Source of the DNA: an uncultured Bacteroidales bacterium
Lineage (GTDB): Bacteria; Bacteroidota; Bacteroidia; Bacteroidales; Muribaculaceae
Direction: 5' to 3'
Assembly: GCA_902772455.1 (NCBI GenBank)
Contig: CACYAW010000002.1
Span: 1-64,000, forward strand
DNA: 64,000 bases
Positions 19,694-27,702 of the stretch are shown here, one piece after another; position 1 is the first letter of the stretch, and each line of letters opens with the position of its first letter. The position numbers and the translations under genes are program-made. Under the pieces are notes generated by a model. It was not told where the DNA came from and did no database searches. It saw only the letters and a program-made list of their open reading frames with translations.

Positions 19694-21352
19694 TTAGTTG
19701 AGCACTTTCTTGGTGGTCACAACGCCGTTCTCATCGGTAGTGCGCACGATATTCACACCGGGCTGCAATTCATTCACCTGACGGCCATCGATGGTGAAGA
19801 TCTCAACAGTGTTAGCGCGGGTACTTGTCTGTACTTCATTGATTGCGCTGGGGACTTCATCACCAATAAGCACACACATCACGAACATGCCACCAGTTCC
19901 AGGAATCTCATTCCAGTTGTCGTCATACTCCGCATCCTGGGTGTAGAAAATATAGGCATAATTCTCGTCGTAAGTCACAGCTAAGCCGTTTGACTTGAAA
20001 TTGTCCTCGCAGATCTGCTTCGTCCAAATGACCTCGCCAAACTCATCCATCTTCACAACCATGAAGTTGGCGCCGTTCCAACTGGTGCAGTTGCCGTAAA
20101 GCACTACCCAAGCTTCCTCAACGGGAATCACCTTAACGGGTTTGTATCCCCATGAGTCATTCGTTTCCAAAGTCACGCCATAGGTTTTATCGCCAATCCA
20201 GAAGTAGTTATTGAAGTCGTCCACCACATTCACGTTCATGCGGTATTCCGAGCTAGAATAAGCATATTCCCATGCGACAAAAGCCCTATTCTCCTTCACG
20301 CCCATGGCAGCACTGCCGGCATCGCCATCAATACCACCAGCCAAGCTGAGTGCCTCGCTTGCAGTGGTTCCCTCGGGAGTCAGGTGATTCACAACCTGAT
20401 AGCCATACCAATCGGTGGGCACCTCGTAGGAGAGCATCAAGACATCATTTTCGTTAACATCAGTGAGGGGCGTGGGCATGTACCCACCTCCTGAGAGGGG
20501 CCTCTCCTCAACAGTAACGACGTTCTCCCACTGGTTGGCCAGTTCAGGATTAATCAGCTGAGCATCAAGTCCCAAGGTCTCATTGTTATAGACCATATAA
20601 ACATTGCCACCAGGAGCGGCATTCATCGATAAGATTTTGGATACCACCGACATGGGAGCCTCGTTCCTAACAGTGCCATCATCATTCAGGGCCACTACCA
20701 GCCAAACACTTTCATTAACCTGTACCGAGTCGGGCATCTGCTGATTGGGGAACCAGGGCGAGGGCTGCCAGTTGTTCTCGTTAGCCTCCTCCATATAATA
20801 CTCGGTGTGGTTGACACCAGCATAGATATTGTCGCCACTCACACAGATAACGGGAGCAACATCCTCGACAGCGAAAGCGGTCTCATGAATCTTCCCTGAA
20901 GGGAACAAGATACCGTCCGCCCCCCAAACAGGATTGCCCTGCTGGGTGTAACGATAGAGATAGGACTCAGCGTTCTCTTCATTTGGATCATTGCGGATGT
21001 CGGTGTAGCCCAACAGGATATCACCGTTAGAAGCCAATGCCAAAGCATAATCGGTGGTCCAAGTGCGGGTGCGCTTGTCACACACGATGATGCCCTCATC
21101 GCCAAACATGGCATTACCCTCAGCGTCAAAAATCTGTAAGTGCAACTGGTAGGAGAACTCTCCAGCGACCCTTTCGCCACGCAGCCAGCTAAGGACGATC
21201 TTGCCATCGTCGGTGCGCAGGGTCTTCATCTGTGTCTGGCCCATCGTGCCTTCTGCATCCAGGCGAGTAGCCTCGGTATCGCTGGGCTGCCATTGAGCCA
21301 TCATCACTGTGGCGGTCAATGCCACCATCAAAAAAGTAAATAATTTTTTCAT
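19694..21352 (-). CDS. Exported protein with T9SS-like C-terminal tail, function unknown
   Basis: 552 residues: signal peptide (about 1-19), then a long beta-rich region with 'G-D-I-L-L-G-Y-T-D', 'N-I-Y-A-G-V-N-H-T-E' and 'A-F-V-A-W-E' type segments that suggest a repeated beta-propeller-like fold, though no family is recognised. The C-terminus (V-E-I-F-T-I-D-G-R-Q-V ... T-K-K-V-L-N) is a compact sorting-type tail like those at 2445 and 13543. It appears monocistronic, with a terminator downstream and a -7 box upstream. Confidence 0.75.
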   Translation of the reverse strand: MKKLFTFLMVALTATVMMAQWQPSDTEATRLDAEGTMGQTQMKTLRTDDGKIVLSWLRGERVAGEFSYQLHLQIFDAEGNAMFGDEGIIVCDKRTRTWTTDYALALASNGDILLGYTDIRNDPNEENAESYLYRYTQQGNPVWGADGILFPSGKIHETAFAVEDVAPVICVSGDNIYAGVNHTEYYMEEANENNWQPSPWFPNQQMPDSVQVNESVWLVVALNDDGTVRNEAPMSVVSKILSMNAAPGGNVYMVYNNETLGLDAQLINPELANQWENVVTVEERPLSGGGYMPTPLTDVNENDVLMLSYEVPTDWYGYQVVNHLTPEGTTASEALSLAGGIDGDAGSAAMGVKENRAFVAWEYAYSSSEYRMNVNVVDDFNNYFWIGDKTYGVTLETNDSWGYKPVKVIPVEEAWVVLYGNCTSWNGANFMVVKMDEFGEVIWTKQICEDNFKSNGLAVTYDENYAYIFYTQDAEYDDNWNEIPGTGGMFVMCVLIGDEVPSAINEVQTSTRANTVEIFTIDGRQVNELQPGVNIVRTTDENGVVTTKKVLN

Positions 21353-21391
21353 AAATAGTGCAATTTAATAGAAAATTAAACAAATACCGAG

Positions 21392-21399
21392 CAAAATTA
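21392..21399 (-). promoter_or_regulatory. -7 box for the exported protein at 19694
   Basis: TAATTTTG on the minus strand, 40 bp upstream of the ATG. No clear -33 box. Confidence 0.35.
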
Positions 21400-21469
21400 A
21401 AGATATTTTTTAATTCTACTCACTTTATTTATGGAAAAAATCAAAAAAACTATAAGAAAATGGTAAGCA

Positions 21470-22690
21470 CTATCGCGAAGCGCGGTAATAGAGTACGGCA
21501 GCAATAATGATATAGAAAAAGTTGGGAATCCACATCGCCACTCGTGGGCTTGTGTAACCCGACACGGCGAATGTCGAGGTCACCGTCATGAAGAGGATAT
21601 AGGAAAAACTCAGCAACAGGCCCAAACCGATATTCAAGCCAATGCCTCCCCTTACCTTGCGTGACGAGAGTGACAATCCGATGATGGTGAGGATGAACGA
21701 GGCCGCGGTCATGGCGATGCGGCGTTCATACTCAATCTCAAAGTTCTTGATATTGGCCACACCACGTGCCTTCTGCTTATTGATGTATTCCTTGAGTTCA
21801 GGAGAAGTCATTGTCTGCTCATCGTTCTTGGAGATGAGGAAATCACGCGGGTCGATATTGAGCAATGTGTCGATAACAGTACCCTTGGTCATGGTTTCTT
21901 TCAAACCCTTGAAATGACGGATAGTATAGTTACGGACTGTCCATAAGCCCACAGAATCATACTTGATGGTCTCGGCAGTCAGCCGGGACTTGAGCGTGTT
22001 GCCGTCAAATTCCTCCAGCGAGAACCTGAAACCGCTGCGCGTGGAGTTGTCATAGCGTGCCATATAAGCCATCACGCCCGGTTTCACCTGCAACTGGATG
22101 TTATCGCCGTAAACCACCTCTTTGTTTTTGACCCACTTGTTCTGGTAGGCAATGCGCTCGATGTTGGCTGGAGGGATAATGTAAGCGGCAAGCAGGTAGC
22201 TGCCCACTGCGATAACTGCCGCCGAGAACAGATAGGGCAGCGTCAAACGGTGGAAACTGATGCCATTGGAGAGCATGGCGATGATTTCGCTACGGTCGGC
22301 CAAACGTGAGGTGAAGAAAATCACCGCAATGAAGGTGAACAACGGGCTGAACTGACTGAGCACGAAGGGCAGGAAGTTCATGAAATACTGGAAGACGGTC
22401 GCCTTCCAGGGGGCAGTGAGCACAGCATCCAGTTTCTCGTTGATATCAAAGACGACCACAATGGCAAACAGCAGCAGGATGGCAAAAAAGAACGTGCCCA
22501 GGAATTTCTTGATGATATAGCGGTCGAAGCGTTTCACATAGTACCATGGGTAGCGCTTGCGGGTGTCCTGCTTAGGAGGCTGGACGGGCTGGACGGGCTG
22601 CACAGGCTGGTCGGACTGGACAGACTGGTCGGGAGACGCAAGATTTTGCGTCTCTACTGGCTGCTCTATATTCTTGAGTTCCTCTTCCAT
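21470..22690 (-). CDS. LptF/LptG (YjgP/YjgQ) family permease
   Basis: A 406-residue inner-membrane protein of the LPS export permease family, which works with the LptB ATPase to extract lipopolysaccharide. There are predicted helices near residues 70-95, 115-135 and 155-180, then a periplasmic beta domain (about 190-300) and three more helices to the end. The N-terminal extension has a low-complexity Q-P-V-Q-P-V-Q-P run before 'R-Y-P-W-Y-Y-V-K-R-F-D-R-Y-I'. I cannot tell LptF from LptG. Its start directly follows the TAG-heptamer array after tgt, and the array's last bases (TTTAGGAG-ATG) may supply its ribosome binding site. Confidence 0.9.
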   Translation of the reverse strand: MEEELKNIEQPVETQNLASPDQSVQSDQPVQPVQPVQPPKQDTRKRYPWYYVKRFDRYIIKKFLGTFFFAILLLFAIVVVFDINEKLDAVLTAPWKATVFQYFMNFLPFVLSQFSPLFTFIAVIFFTSRLADRSEIIAMLSNGISFHRLTLPYLFSAAVIAVGSYLLAAYIIPPANIERIAYQNKWVKNKEVVYGDNIQLQVKPGVMAYMARYDNSTRSGFRFSLEEFDGNTLKSRLTAETIKYDSVGLWTVRNYTIRHFKGLKETMTKGTVIDTLLNIDPRDFLISKNDEQTMTSPELKEYINKQKARGVANIKNFEIEYERRIAMTAASFILTIIGLSLSSRKVRGGIGLNIGLGLLLSFSYILFMTVTSTFAVSGYTSPRVAMWIPNFFYIIIAAVLYYRASR

Positions 22691-22693
22691 CTC

Positions 22694-22743
22694 CTAAAGC
22701 CTAAACACCTAAAGCCTAAAACCTAAAGCCTAAAACCTAAAAC
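22694..22743 (-). repeat. TAG heptamer array filling the tgt-to-permease gap (7 units)
   Basis: Read on the minus strand, the tgt stop TAG (22746-22744) is followed by GTTTTAG, GTTTTAG, then alternating GCTTTAG/GTTTTAG units with one 8-nt variant. The array fills almost all of the 53-bp gap and ends 3 bp before the permease ATG. Confidence 0.9.
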
Positions 22744-23874
22744 CTACAACCTCACCTGCACGTCGTGGAGCATCTGGCGTTTCCATGCGGGGAAATCGCC
22801 GTCGATAATGTGCTTGCGGGCCTCGCCCACGAGCCACAGATAGAAAGCCAGGTTGTGAATGCTGGCAATCTGCATAGCCAGGATTTCCTGAGCGATAAAC
22901 AAATGGCGCACGTAGGCCTTGCTGTAAATGTGGTCAACAATCGAGGGACCGTCCTCCTGCAGTGGCGAAAAATCATCGGCCCACTTCTTGTTGCGCATGT
23001 TCATAATACCATGGCGGGTGAAGAGCATGCCGTTGCGGCCGTTGCGGGTAGGCATCACGCAGTCCATCATATCCACGCCGCGGTCGATGGCCTCGAGTAT
23101 ATTGGCAGGCGTTCCCACACCCATCAGGTAACGGGGACGGTCCTGCGGCAGGATATCGTTGACGATTTCTATCATCTCATACATCACCTCGGTGGGCTCA
23201 CCCACGGCGAGGCCGCCAATGGCGTTGCCGTCAGCGCCCAGGTTGGCAACGAACTTGGAGGATTCCTGTCTCAGGTCCTTATAGACGCATCCCTGCACAA
23301 TGGGGAAATAGGCCTGACTGTGGCCATAGCGAGGCTGAGTGTTCTTGAAATGCTTCCAGCCTCGGGCGAGCCAGTTGTGGGTCAGCGTCAACGACTTGCG
23401 GGCATAGTTGTAGTCGCTGGTACCCGGCGGGCACTCGTCGAGCGCCATCATGATGTCACTGCCGATGGTGCGCTCGATATCCACCACCTTCTCGGGCGTG
23501 AAGAGGTGCTTGCTGCCGTCGATGTGGCTGCGGAAGGTCACACCCTCGTCGGTCAACTTGCGGTTCTCGGCCAACGAAAATACCTGAAAACCGCCGCTGT
23601 CGGTCAAGATGGGGCGGTCCCAACCGTTGAATTTGTGCAGACCACCTGCACGCTCTATGATGTCCATGCCAGGACGCAGGTACAGGTGATAGGTGTTGCC
23701 CAAAATAATTTGCGCCTTGATGTCCTCACGAAGTTCCGTCATGTGAACGGCCTTGACAGCACCCACAGTGCCCACCGGCATGAAAATAGGAGTCTCGATC
23801 TGACCATGATCGGTCGTGATGAGTCCAGCGCGGGCATTGGTGCCTTCGGGAGTGGCTATAAGTTGATAGTCCAT
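22744..23874 (-). CDS. tgt: tRNA-guanine(34) transglycosylase
   Basis: A 376-residue cytoplasmic TIM-barrel enzyme that swaps G34 for the queuine precursor in GUN-anticodon tRNAs. Both catalytic regions are present: L-T-D-S-G-G-F-Q-V-F (about 90-99) and 'G-V-D-M-M-D-C-V-M-P-T-R' with the nucleophile Asp (about 260-270). The region where the E. coli enzyme has its zinc cysteines (C-x-C-x-x-C) instead reads 'S-P-L-Q-E-D-G-P-S-I-V-D-H-I-Y-S'. Only the later His (I-H-N-L-A-F-Y) remains. It is cotranscribed with the downstream LptF/G-type gene. Confidence 0.97.
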   Translation of the reverse strand: MDYQLIATPEGTNARAGLITTDHGQIETPIFMPVGTVGAVKAVHMTELREDIKAQIILGNTYHLYLRPGMDIIERAGGLHKFNGWDRPILTDSGGFQVFSLAENRKLTDEGVTFRSHIDGSKHLFTPEKVVDIERTIGSDIMMALDECPPGTSDYNYARKSLTLTHNWLARGWKHFKNTQPRYGHSQAYFPIVQGCVYKDLRQESSKFVANLGADGNAIGGLAVGEPTEVMYEMIEIVNDILPQDRPRYLMGVGTPANILEAIDRGVDMMDCVMPTRNGRNGMLFTRHGIMNMRNKKWADDFSPLQEDGPSIVDHIYSKAYVRHLFIAQEILAMQIASIHNLAFYLWLVGEARKHIIDGDFPAWKRQMLHDVQVRL

Positions 23875-23899
23875 TCAGTCGTCTAATCTAAAAAACGTG

Positions 23900-23907
23900 C
23901 AAAGGTA
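23900..23907 (-). promoter_or_regulatory. -7 box for tgt
   Basis: TACCTTTG on the minus strand, 26 bp upstream of the tgt ATG. Confidence 0.45.
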
Positions 23908-23957
23908 GTGATTTTTTTAGTTTTAACTGCCAGTCGCCTTTATCCCACACAAGATTA

Positions 23958-24027
23958 AACGCGAATTTCGCTAATTTTAACGAATTTCACCTTTGTGTCA
24001 TTCGCTCTGATTAGCGAGATCCGCGTT
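23958..24027. repeat. Orphan imperfect palindrome (REP-like)
   Basis: AACGCGAATTTCGCTAAT (23958-23975) faces ATTAGCGAGATCCGCGTT (24010-24027). The arms match at 16 of 18 positions. The outer words resemble those around GxxExxY gene 2 (AACACGAAT ... ATTCGTGTT), but no gene lies inside. It may also act as a terminator for the gene ending at 24047. Confidence 0.65.
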
Positions 24028-24046
24028 CCAAATACTGTTCAGAGAA

Positions 24047-24682
24047 TTATTTGTATTTCTCCATTTCCTTTTTGGCCTTCTCGAGATTCTCGGCAGCCTT
24101 GTCGTAGTTCTTAATGGCCTTCTCGAGATTCTTCTGAGCCTTCACGTTCTGCTTGGCGTGCTTCTCGTCGAGTTTGAGTTTCTCACCATCCTGTTTCAGG
24201 CGCTTATCATCGGTGAGTCCCTTGGCTTCGGCCTTAGCGTGCTTCTCCTCGAGTTTAGTCTTTTCACGCATTTGGGTCTCGGGCAGATTGCTATATGCCT
24301 TTTGAGCCTCAGCTTTCTTCTTCTCGGCATCCTTCATCTTGTCAACAGCCTTGTTGTACTTTTCGGTGGCCTTCTGACGCTTTTCGGCTTCTTTTTGAGC
24401 CTTTTTGGCCTCTTTTTCGGCTTTCTTAGCTTCTTTCTCTTGCTTTTCGGCAGCTTTCTTGGCTTCCTTCACTTTCTTCTCTTGCTCCTGGTAAGCCTCT
24501 TTCTGCTTCTTGGCAGCCTCGGCTTGCTTCTTAGCAGCTTCAGCATTCTGGCCATACTGGACCTGTTGTTTCTGCAAGTCACTCACCGATTGTGTTTGGG
24601 GAGTGGTTACCTGTTCCTGGGCAAGTGCTGCAGGTGCTGCAGCAAAGCAGAACAACGCTGCCATCAAAAATAATTTCTTCAT
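24047..24682 (-). CDS. Small exported Lys/Glu/Ala-rich coiled-coil protein
   Basis: 211 residues from the ATG at 24682, chosen because it opens a signal peptide (M-K-K-L-F-L-M ... A-L-A, about 1-21). The frame extends further upstream but across the promoter. The mature part is almost entirely heptad-like K/E/A-rich sequence (for example A-K-K-A-E-K-E-A-K-K-A-Q-K), predicting one long helix or coiled coil. No enzyme motif. Likely a periplasmic structural or spacer protein. The gene at 29676 is of similar style. Confidence 0.75.
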   Translation of the reverse strand: MKKLFLMAALFCFAAAPAALAQEQVTTPQTQSVSDLQKQQVQYGQNAEAAKKQAEAAKKQKEAYQEQEKKVKEAKKAAEKQEKEAKKAEKEAKKAQKEAEKRQKATEKYNKAVDKMKDAEKKKAEAQKAYSNLPETQMREKTKLEEKHAKAEAKGLTDDKRLKQDGEKLKLDEKHAKQNVKAQKNLEKAIKNYDKAAENLEKAKKEMEKYK

Positions 24683-24722
24683 AATCGTCATCTTTTTATA
24701 ATTAAACTTCGTTTTAATGCTG

Positions 24723-24754
24723 CAAAGATAGTGCAAATCAAACATAATGCCAAA
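24723..24754 (-). promoter_or_regulatory. Promoter for the coiled-coil gene
   Basis: On the minus strand TATCTTTG (24723-24730) with TTTG (24751-24754) 20 bp upstream. Confidence 0.6.
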
Positions 24755-24852
24755 TTTATTTGAGCATTGTTGAGGCGCTGCCTAACTTCGGCACAGCCAA
24801 CGATACGACTATGACATGAACCAGGTCAAAAAGTTTAAAAGAATGCGATGAT

Positions 24853-25689
24853 TCATTTCGCATCAATTTGAACCGTCCTCAGATATTGAGTCTTTAAATC
24901 GGGGATTTTGAATCTAATCGGCAGTTTGAAAAGGACTTCGACCGGCTCTCCATTCACTGTGGCAGGGATGAAATCGGGCAATAATTTACAGACGCGGACA
25001 GCTTCTCTGTCAAGGTCTTTATCTACCGAATCAACAACCCTTGCATCATGCACTTTACCTGTCTTATCAACCAATAATTCCACGTCGACACGTCCCTGGA
25101 TTCTCTTCTTGGCAGCTTTGGGCGGATACTTGATGTGATCCTTGAGAAATTGTGCCAACGCATCCTCACCGCCAGGAAATTTCGCTTTCACTTCCACGTC
25201 CATAGGTTTGGCTGGCTCTAGTTTGTCCTGCAACTTGAAAGTAACGGGCAGGGTGTACCACGCGCTGACCGCTTTTCCAAACAGACGTCCCGGAACGAAT
25301 CGGGGCAGTGTTTTGACAACACGAACAGCCTCTGCATCAAGTTCTTCACTCACCGAGCGGACCACTTTCACTTCACCCACACATCCAGACGGGTCAATCA
25401 AAAACTGAACCACAACGCGGCCTTGTATGCTATCCTTGAGAGCCTTGGGCGGATACTTTACATTCTCCTGCAAGAATTTTAATAAAGCGGTTTCGCCTCC
25501 AGGAAACAGGGGCTGTTGCTCATAATCAACAAAGACTTCAACCTTTCCCGTTGTGTCACTCACCTGGCATAATGCAATGGGATTGGACGCAAAGGCCGAG
25601 AAGGTCATTGCCACAAAACTCACGAGTACGGCAACCTTGGCAACCGCCGGCGAATTGATTTTGAATTCTGCCTGTTTCATAACATTCAT
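24853..25689 (-). CDS. Protein with two TonB C-terminal-like domains
   Basis: 278 residues: an N-terminal hydrophobic export or anchor segment (about 15-35), then two tandem TonB-C-type domains. Copy one (about 55-150) has 'K-Y-P-P-K-A-L-K-D-S-I-Q-G-R-V-V-V-Q-F-L-I-D' and copy two (about 165-260) has 'K-Y-P-P-K-A-A-K-K-R-I-Q-G-R-V-D-V-E-L-L-V-D'. In Bacteroidota such domains occur in TonB proteins and in peptidase or sensor fusions. Here there is no Pro-rich periplasm-spanning linker and no ExbB/ExbD neighbour, so a classical energy-transducing TonB is doubtful. The start could also be the ATG three codons in, at 25680. Confidence 0.82.
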   Translation of the reverse strand: MNVMKQAEFKINSPAVAKVAVLVSFVAMTFSAFASNPIALCQVSDTTGKVEVFVDYEQQPLFPGGETALLKFLQENVKYPPKALKDSIQGRVVVQFLIDPSGCVGEVKVVRSVSEELDAEAVRVVKTLPRFVPGRLFGKAVSAWYTLPVTFKLQDKLEPAKPMDVEVKAKFPGGEDALAQFLKDHIKYPPKAAKKRIQGRVDVELLVDKTGKVHDARVVDSVDKDLDREAVRVCKLLPDFIPATVNGEPVEVLFKLPIRFKIPDLKTQYLRTVQIDAK

Positions 25690-25871
25690 TTTTCAGTTGA
25701 ACTTTCGGTTGCAAAGTAACAACCGATTATTGAAAAAATGGCAATATCGGCCAACATTCGCAGGTCATTTCGGCAAATAGTAATATCTGATTATCAATAA
25801 TTTATAAAACAAAAAGGTCATTTACTGGTAATTAATGGATTAGAGGGCGCAATTCCCATTAAAAAAATGCT

Positions 25872-25879
25872 TATTTTTG
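25872..25879 (+). promoter_or_regulatory. -7 box for the TPR sensor gene
   Basis: TATTTTTG about 65 bp upstream of the ATG at 25945. Confidence 0.4.
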
Positions 25880-25944
25880 CAGTGAGAATCCACAAAATGC
25901 CTCATGCAAAGACGCTATGGCGCTAATTATTTAATGGCACTAAA

Positions 25945-27663
25945 ATGAGAAACAAACAACATCATATTATCTACACGGTGGCAACCGTGGTGCTACTGAT
26001 TACGATGGTTGGATGTGGTCATCCTGCCGACAATGAGCAGCTGGTTGCTGTTGACTCGTTATTGACCCAAAACCGAGGCGAGGAAGCGCTGCAGATGCTC
26101 CAGATGCTCAACACCTCATCTTTCAATCATCATGACAAAGCCTACCTGGCATTACTGACCACCCAGGCCAACCTCGCCTGCAATATTACCGTGGCAAGCG
26201 AGAAAGTCATTAACGAGGCAGCACGATACTTCCAGGCCCACAACGACAAGGAGAAGCATGCCCGTGCCCTGCTCTATCAGGGAAGCATCAACAAGCAACT
26301 GGGTCACCTTGACAAGGCGATAGCCAACCTGTGCCAAGCAGAGGACGTCGCCGCGAATGATGACCTCAAGAACCGCGCTATGGCCAAGATGATGATGGGC
26401 GAACTGTACCAGAGCCAGGTTGTGGGCGCCAAGACCGTGGGTGCCGAAAAATACCGCGAGGCACTGGAGCTTTTCCGCCAAATCAATGACAAGCATCACC
26501 AGATCATCTGCCTGAGCGAGTTAGGCGGTCTGTACCGCATCAACCAGGAGAAGCAGGATAGCGCCATGCATTATATCAACGCTGCGATCGACTTGGCCAA
26601 ACAGGAAATCGAACCGCAAGCCGTGGTGGCAAACCTCTTTAGCCGCGCCGAGTACCGAGCAGCCCGCGGCGATTACCAGGGTGCTAAAGATGACGCAGTC
26701 GAGGCGATTGCGTGGAGTGGAAACTTGAAAATCCACCCTAGAATCCATTACACCGCTGCATCGGCATTCCTGCACCTGGGACGCACTGACTCGGCCCGTT
26801 ATTACCTGAATCAAGCCCCTGCGATGAGCACAGCCGCCGACAGCATCATGCACTTCCGGTTGCTGGCCGACATGGCCCGTCATGACCACAACCCGGAAAA
26901 GGCGATCAGCTACCTGACCGCTACCCACGACCTGGCCGACTCTGTGACGATGAGCAGCATGAACGACCGGCTGATGGAGGTGGAGAAAAAATATGATACC
27001 CAAAAGGCTGAACTCGAAAACGCCATGCTGAATTCACGCCTCAAGGGAACGCTGTTGGGACTGGCCCTGCTGGCACTGGCTGCAGGTGCGCTCGCCTTTC
27101 TGGTGTGGCGCTACCGCAACCGCCTGAAGATTCAGCAGGCCGAATATGAGTTGATGAAGTCTGACCTGGACCAGTCCATCACTAGCCTGCAGCAGATGCA
27201 GGAAACGCTCTTGCAGCGTGAGACATCCAATCAGCAGTCTGATGAGCTCAAGAGCATTGTGGACAATCAAATCCAGGTCGTCCACCAACTGCTGCAGTGG
27301 TCCTACGAGTGCAACGAAACGACCTTTGCCAAACGCTTCAACAAACTGATGACGATGCGCGGCCCTGACGAAGTGGGCGCTTCCTATTGGGATAACCTGC
27401 AAGCGCTGGCCAACGAACTGTATGACAACGTGTTGATCAAGGCCCAAGAAGCGGCCGGAGGCACCCTGCGCGATGATGAAATCAACATGATCGCGCTGCA
27501 TTGCCACGGATTCTCAAGGACGGTTATCATGATATGCATGCGCTACACCAACCTGAGAACCGTGTCCAACAAGAGAACCCAGATTGCCCACAAACTGCAC
27601 GCCGCCACCCTCGACGAGTTTCTACAGCCATTCCTGCACAAACAGAAAAAGGATGGCGAATGA
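25945..27663 (+). CDS. TPR lipoprotein/sensor with C-terminal HTH-like cytoplasmic domain
   Basis: 572 residues. The N-terminus is hydrophobic and ends M-V-G-C (Cys at about 24), fitting a lipobox or an anchor. Residues about 35-340 are helical TPR-like repeats. A transmembrane helix (about 367-388, L-L-G-L-A-L-L-A-L-A-A-G) is followed by a coiled coil and a roughly 140-residue domain. The last 60 residues ('L-R-D-D-E-I-N-M-I-A-L ... T-V-S-N-K-R-T-Q-I-A-H-K-L') resemble the degenerate LuxR-like helix-turn-helix of Bacteroidota TPR regulators. Likely a one-component envelope sensor. The target is not visible, but the neighbouring convergent gene is an M6 protease. Confidence 0.82.
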   Translation: MRNKQHHIIYTVATVVLLITMVGCGHPADNEQLVAVDSLLTQNRGEEALQMLQMLNTSSFNHHDKAYLALLTTQANLACNITVASEKVINEAARYFQAHNDKEKHARALLYQGSINKQLGHLDKAIANLCQAEDVAANDDLKNRAMAKMMMGELYQSQVVGAKTVGAEKYREALELFRQINDKHHQIICLSELGGLYRINQEKQDSAMHYINAAIDLAKQEIEPQAVVANLFSRAEYRAARGDYQGAKDDAVEAIAWSGNLKIHPRIHYTAASAFLHLGRTDSARYYLNQAPAMSTAADSIMHFRLLADMARHDHNPEKAISYLTATHDLADSVTMSSMNDRLMEVEKKYDTQKAELENAMLNSRLKGTLLGLALLALAAGALAFLVWRYRNRLKIQQAEYELMKSDLDQSITSLQQMQETLLQRETSNQQSDELKSIVDNQIQVVHQLLQWSYECNETTFAKRFNKLMTMRGPDEVGASYWDNLQALANELYDNVLIKAQEAAGGTLRDDEINMIALHCHGFSRTVIMICMRYTNLRTVSNKRTQIAHKLHAATLDEFLQPFLHKQKKDGE

Positions 27664-27702
27664 CTGCCACCCCTTTTACAGATATCAATCTGACATGCTA
27701 TG

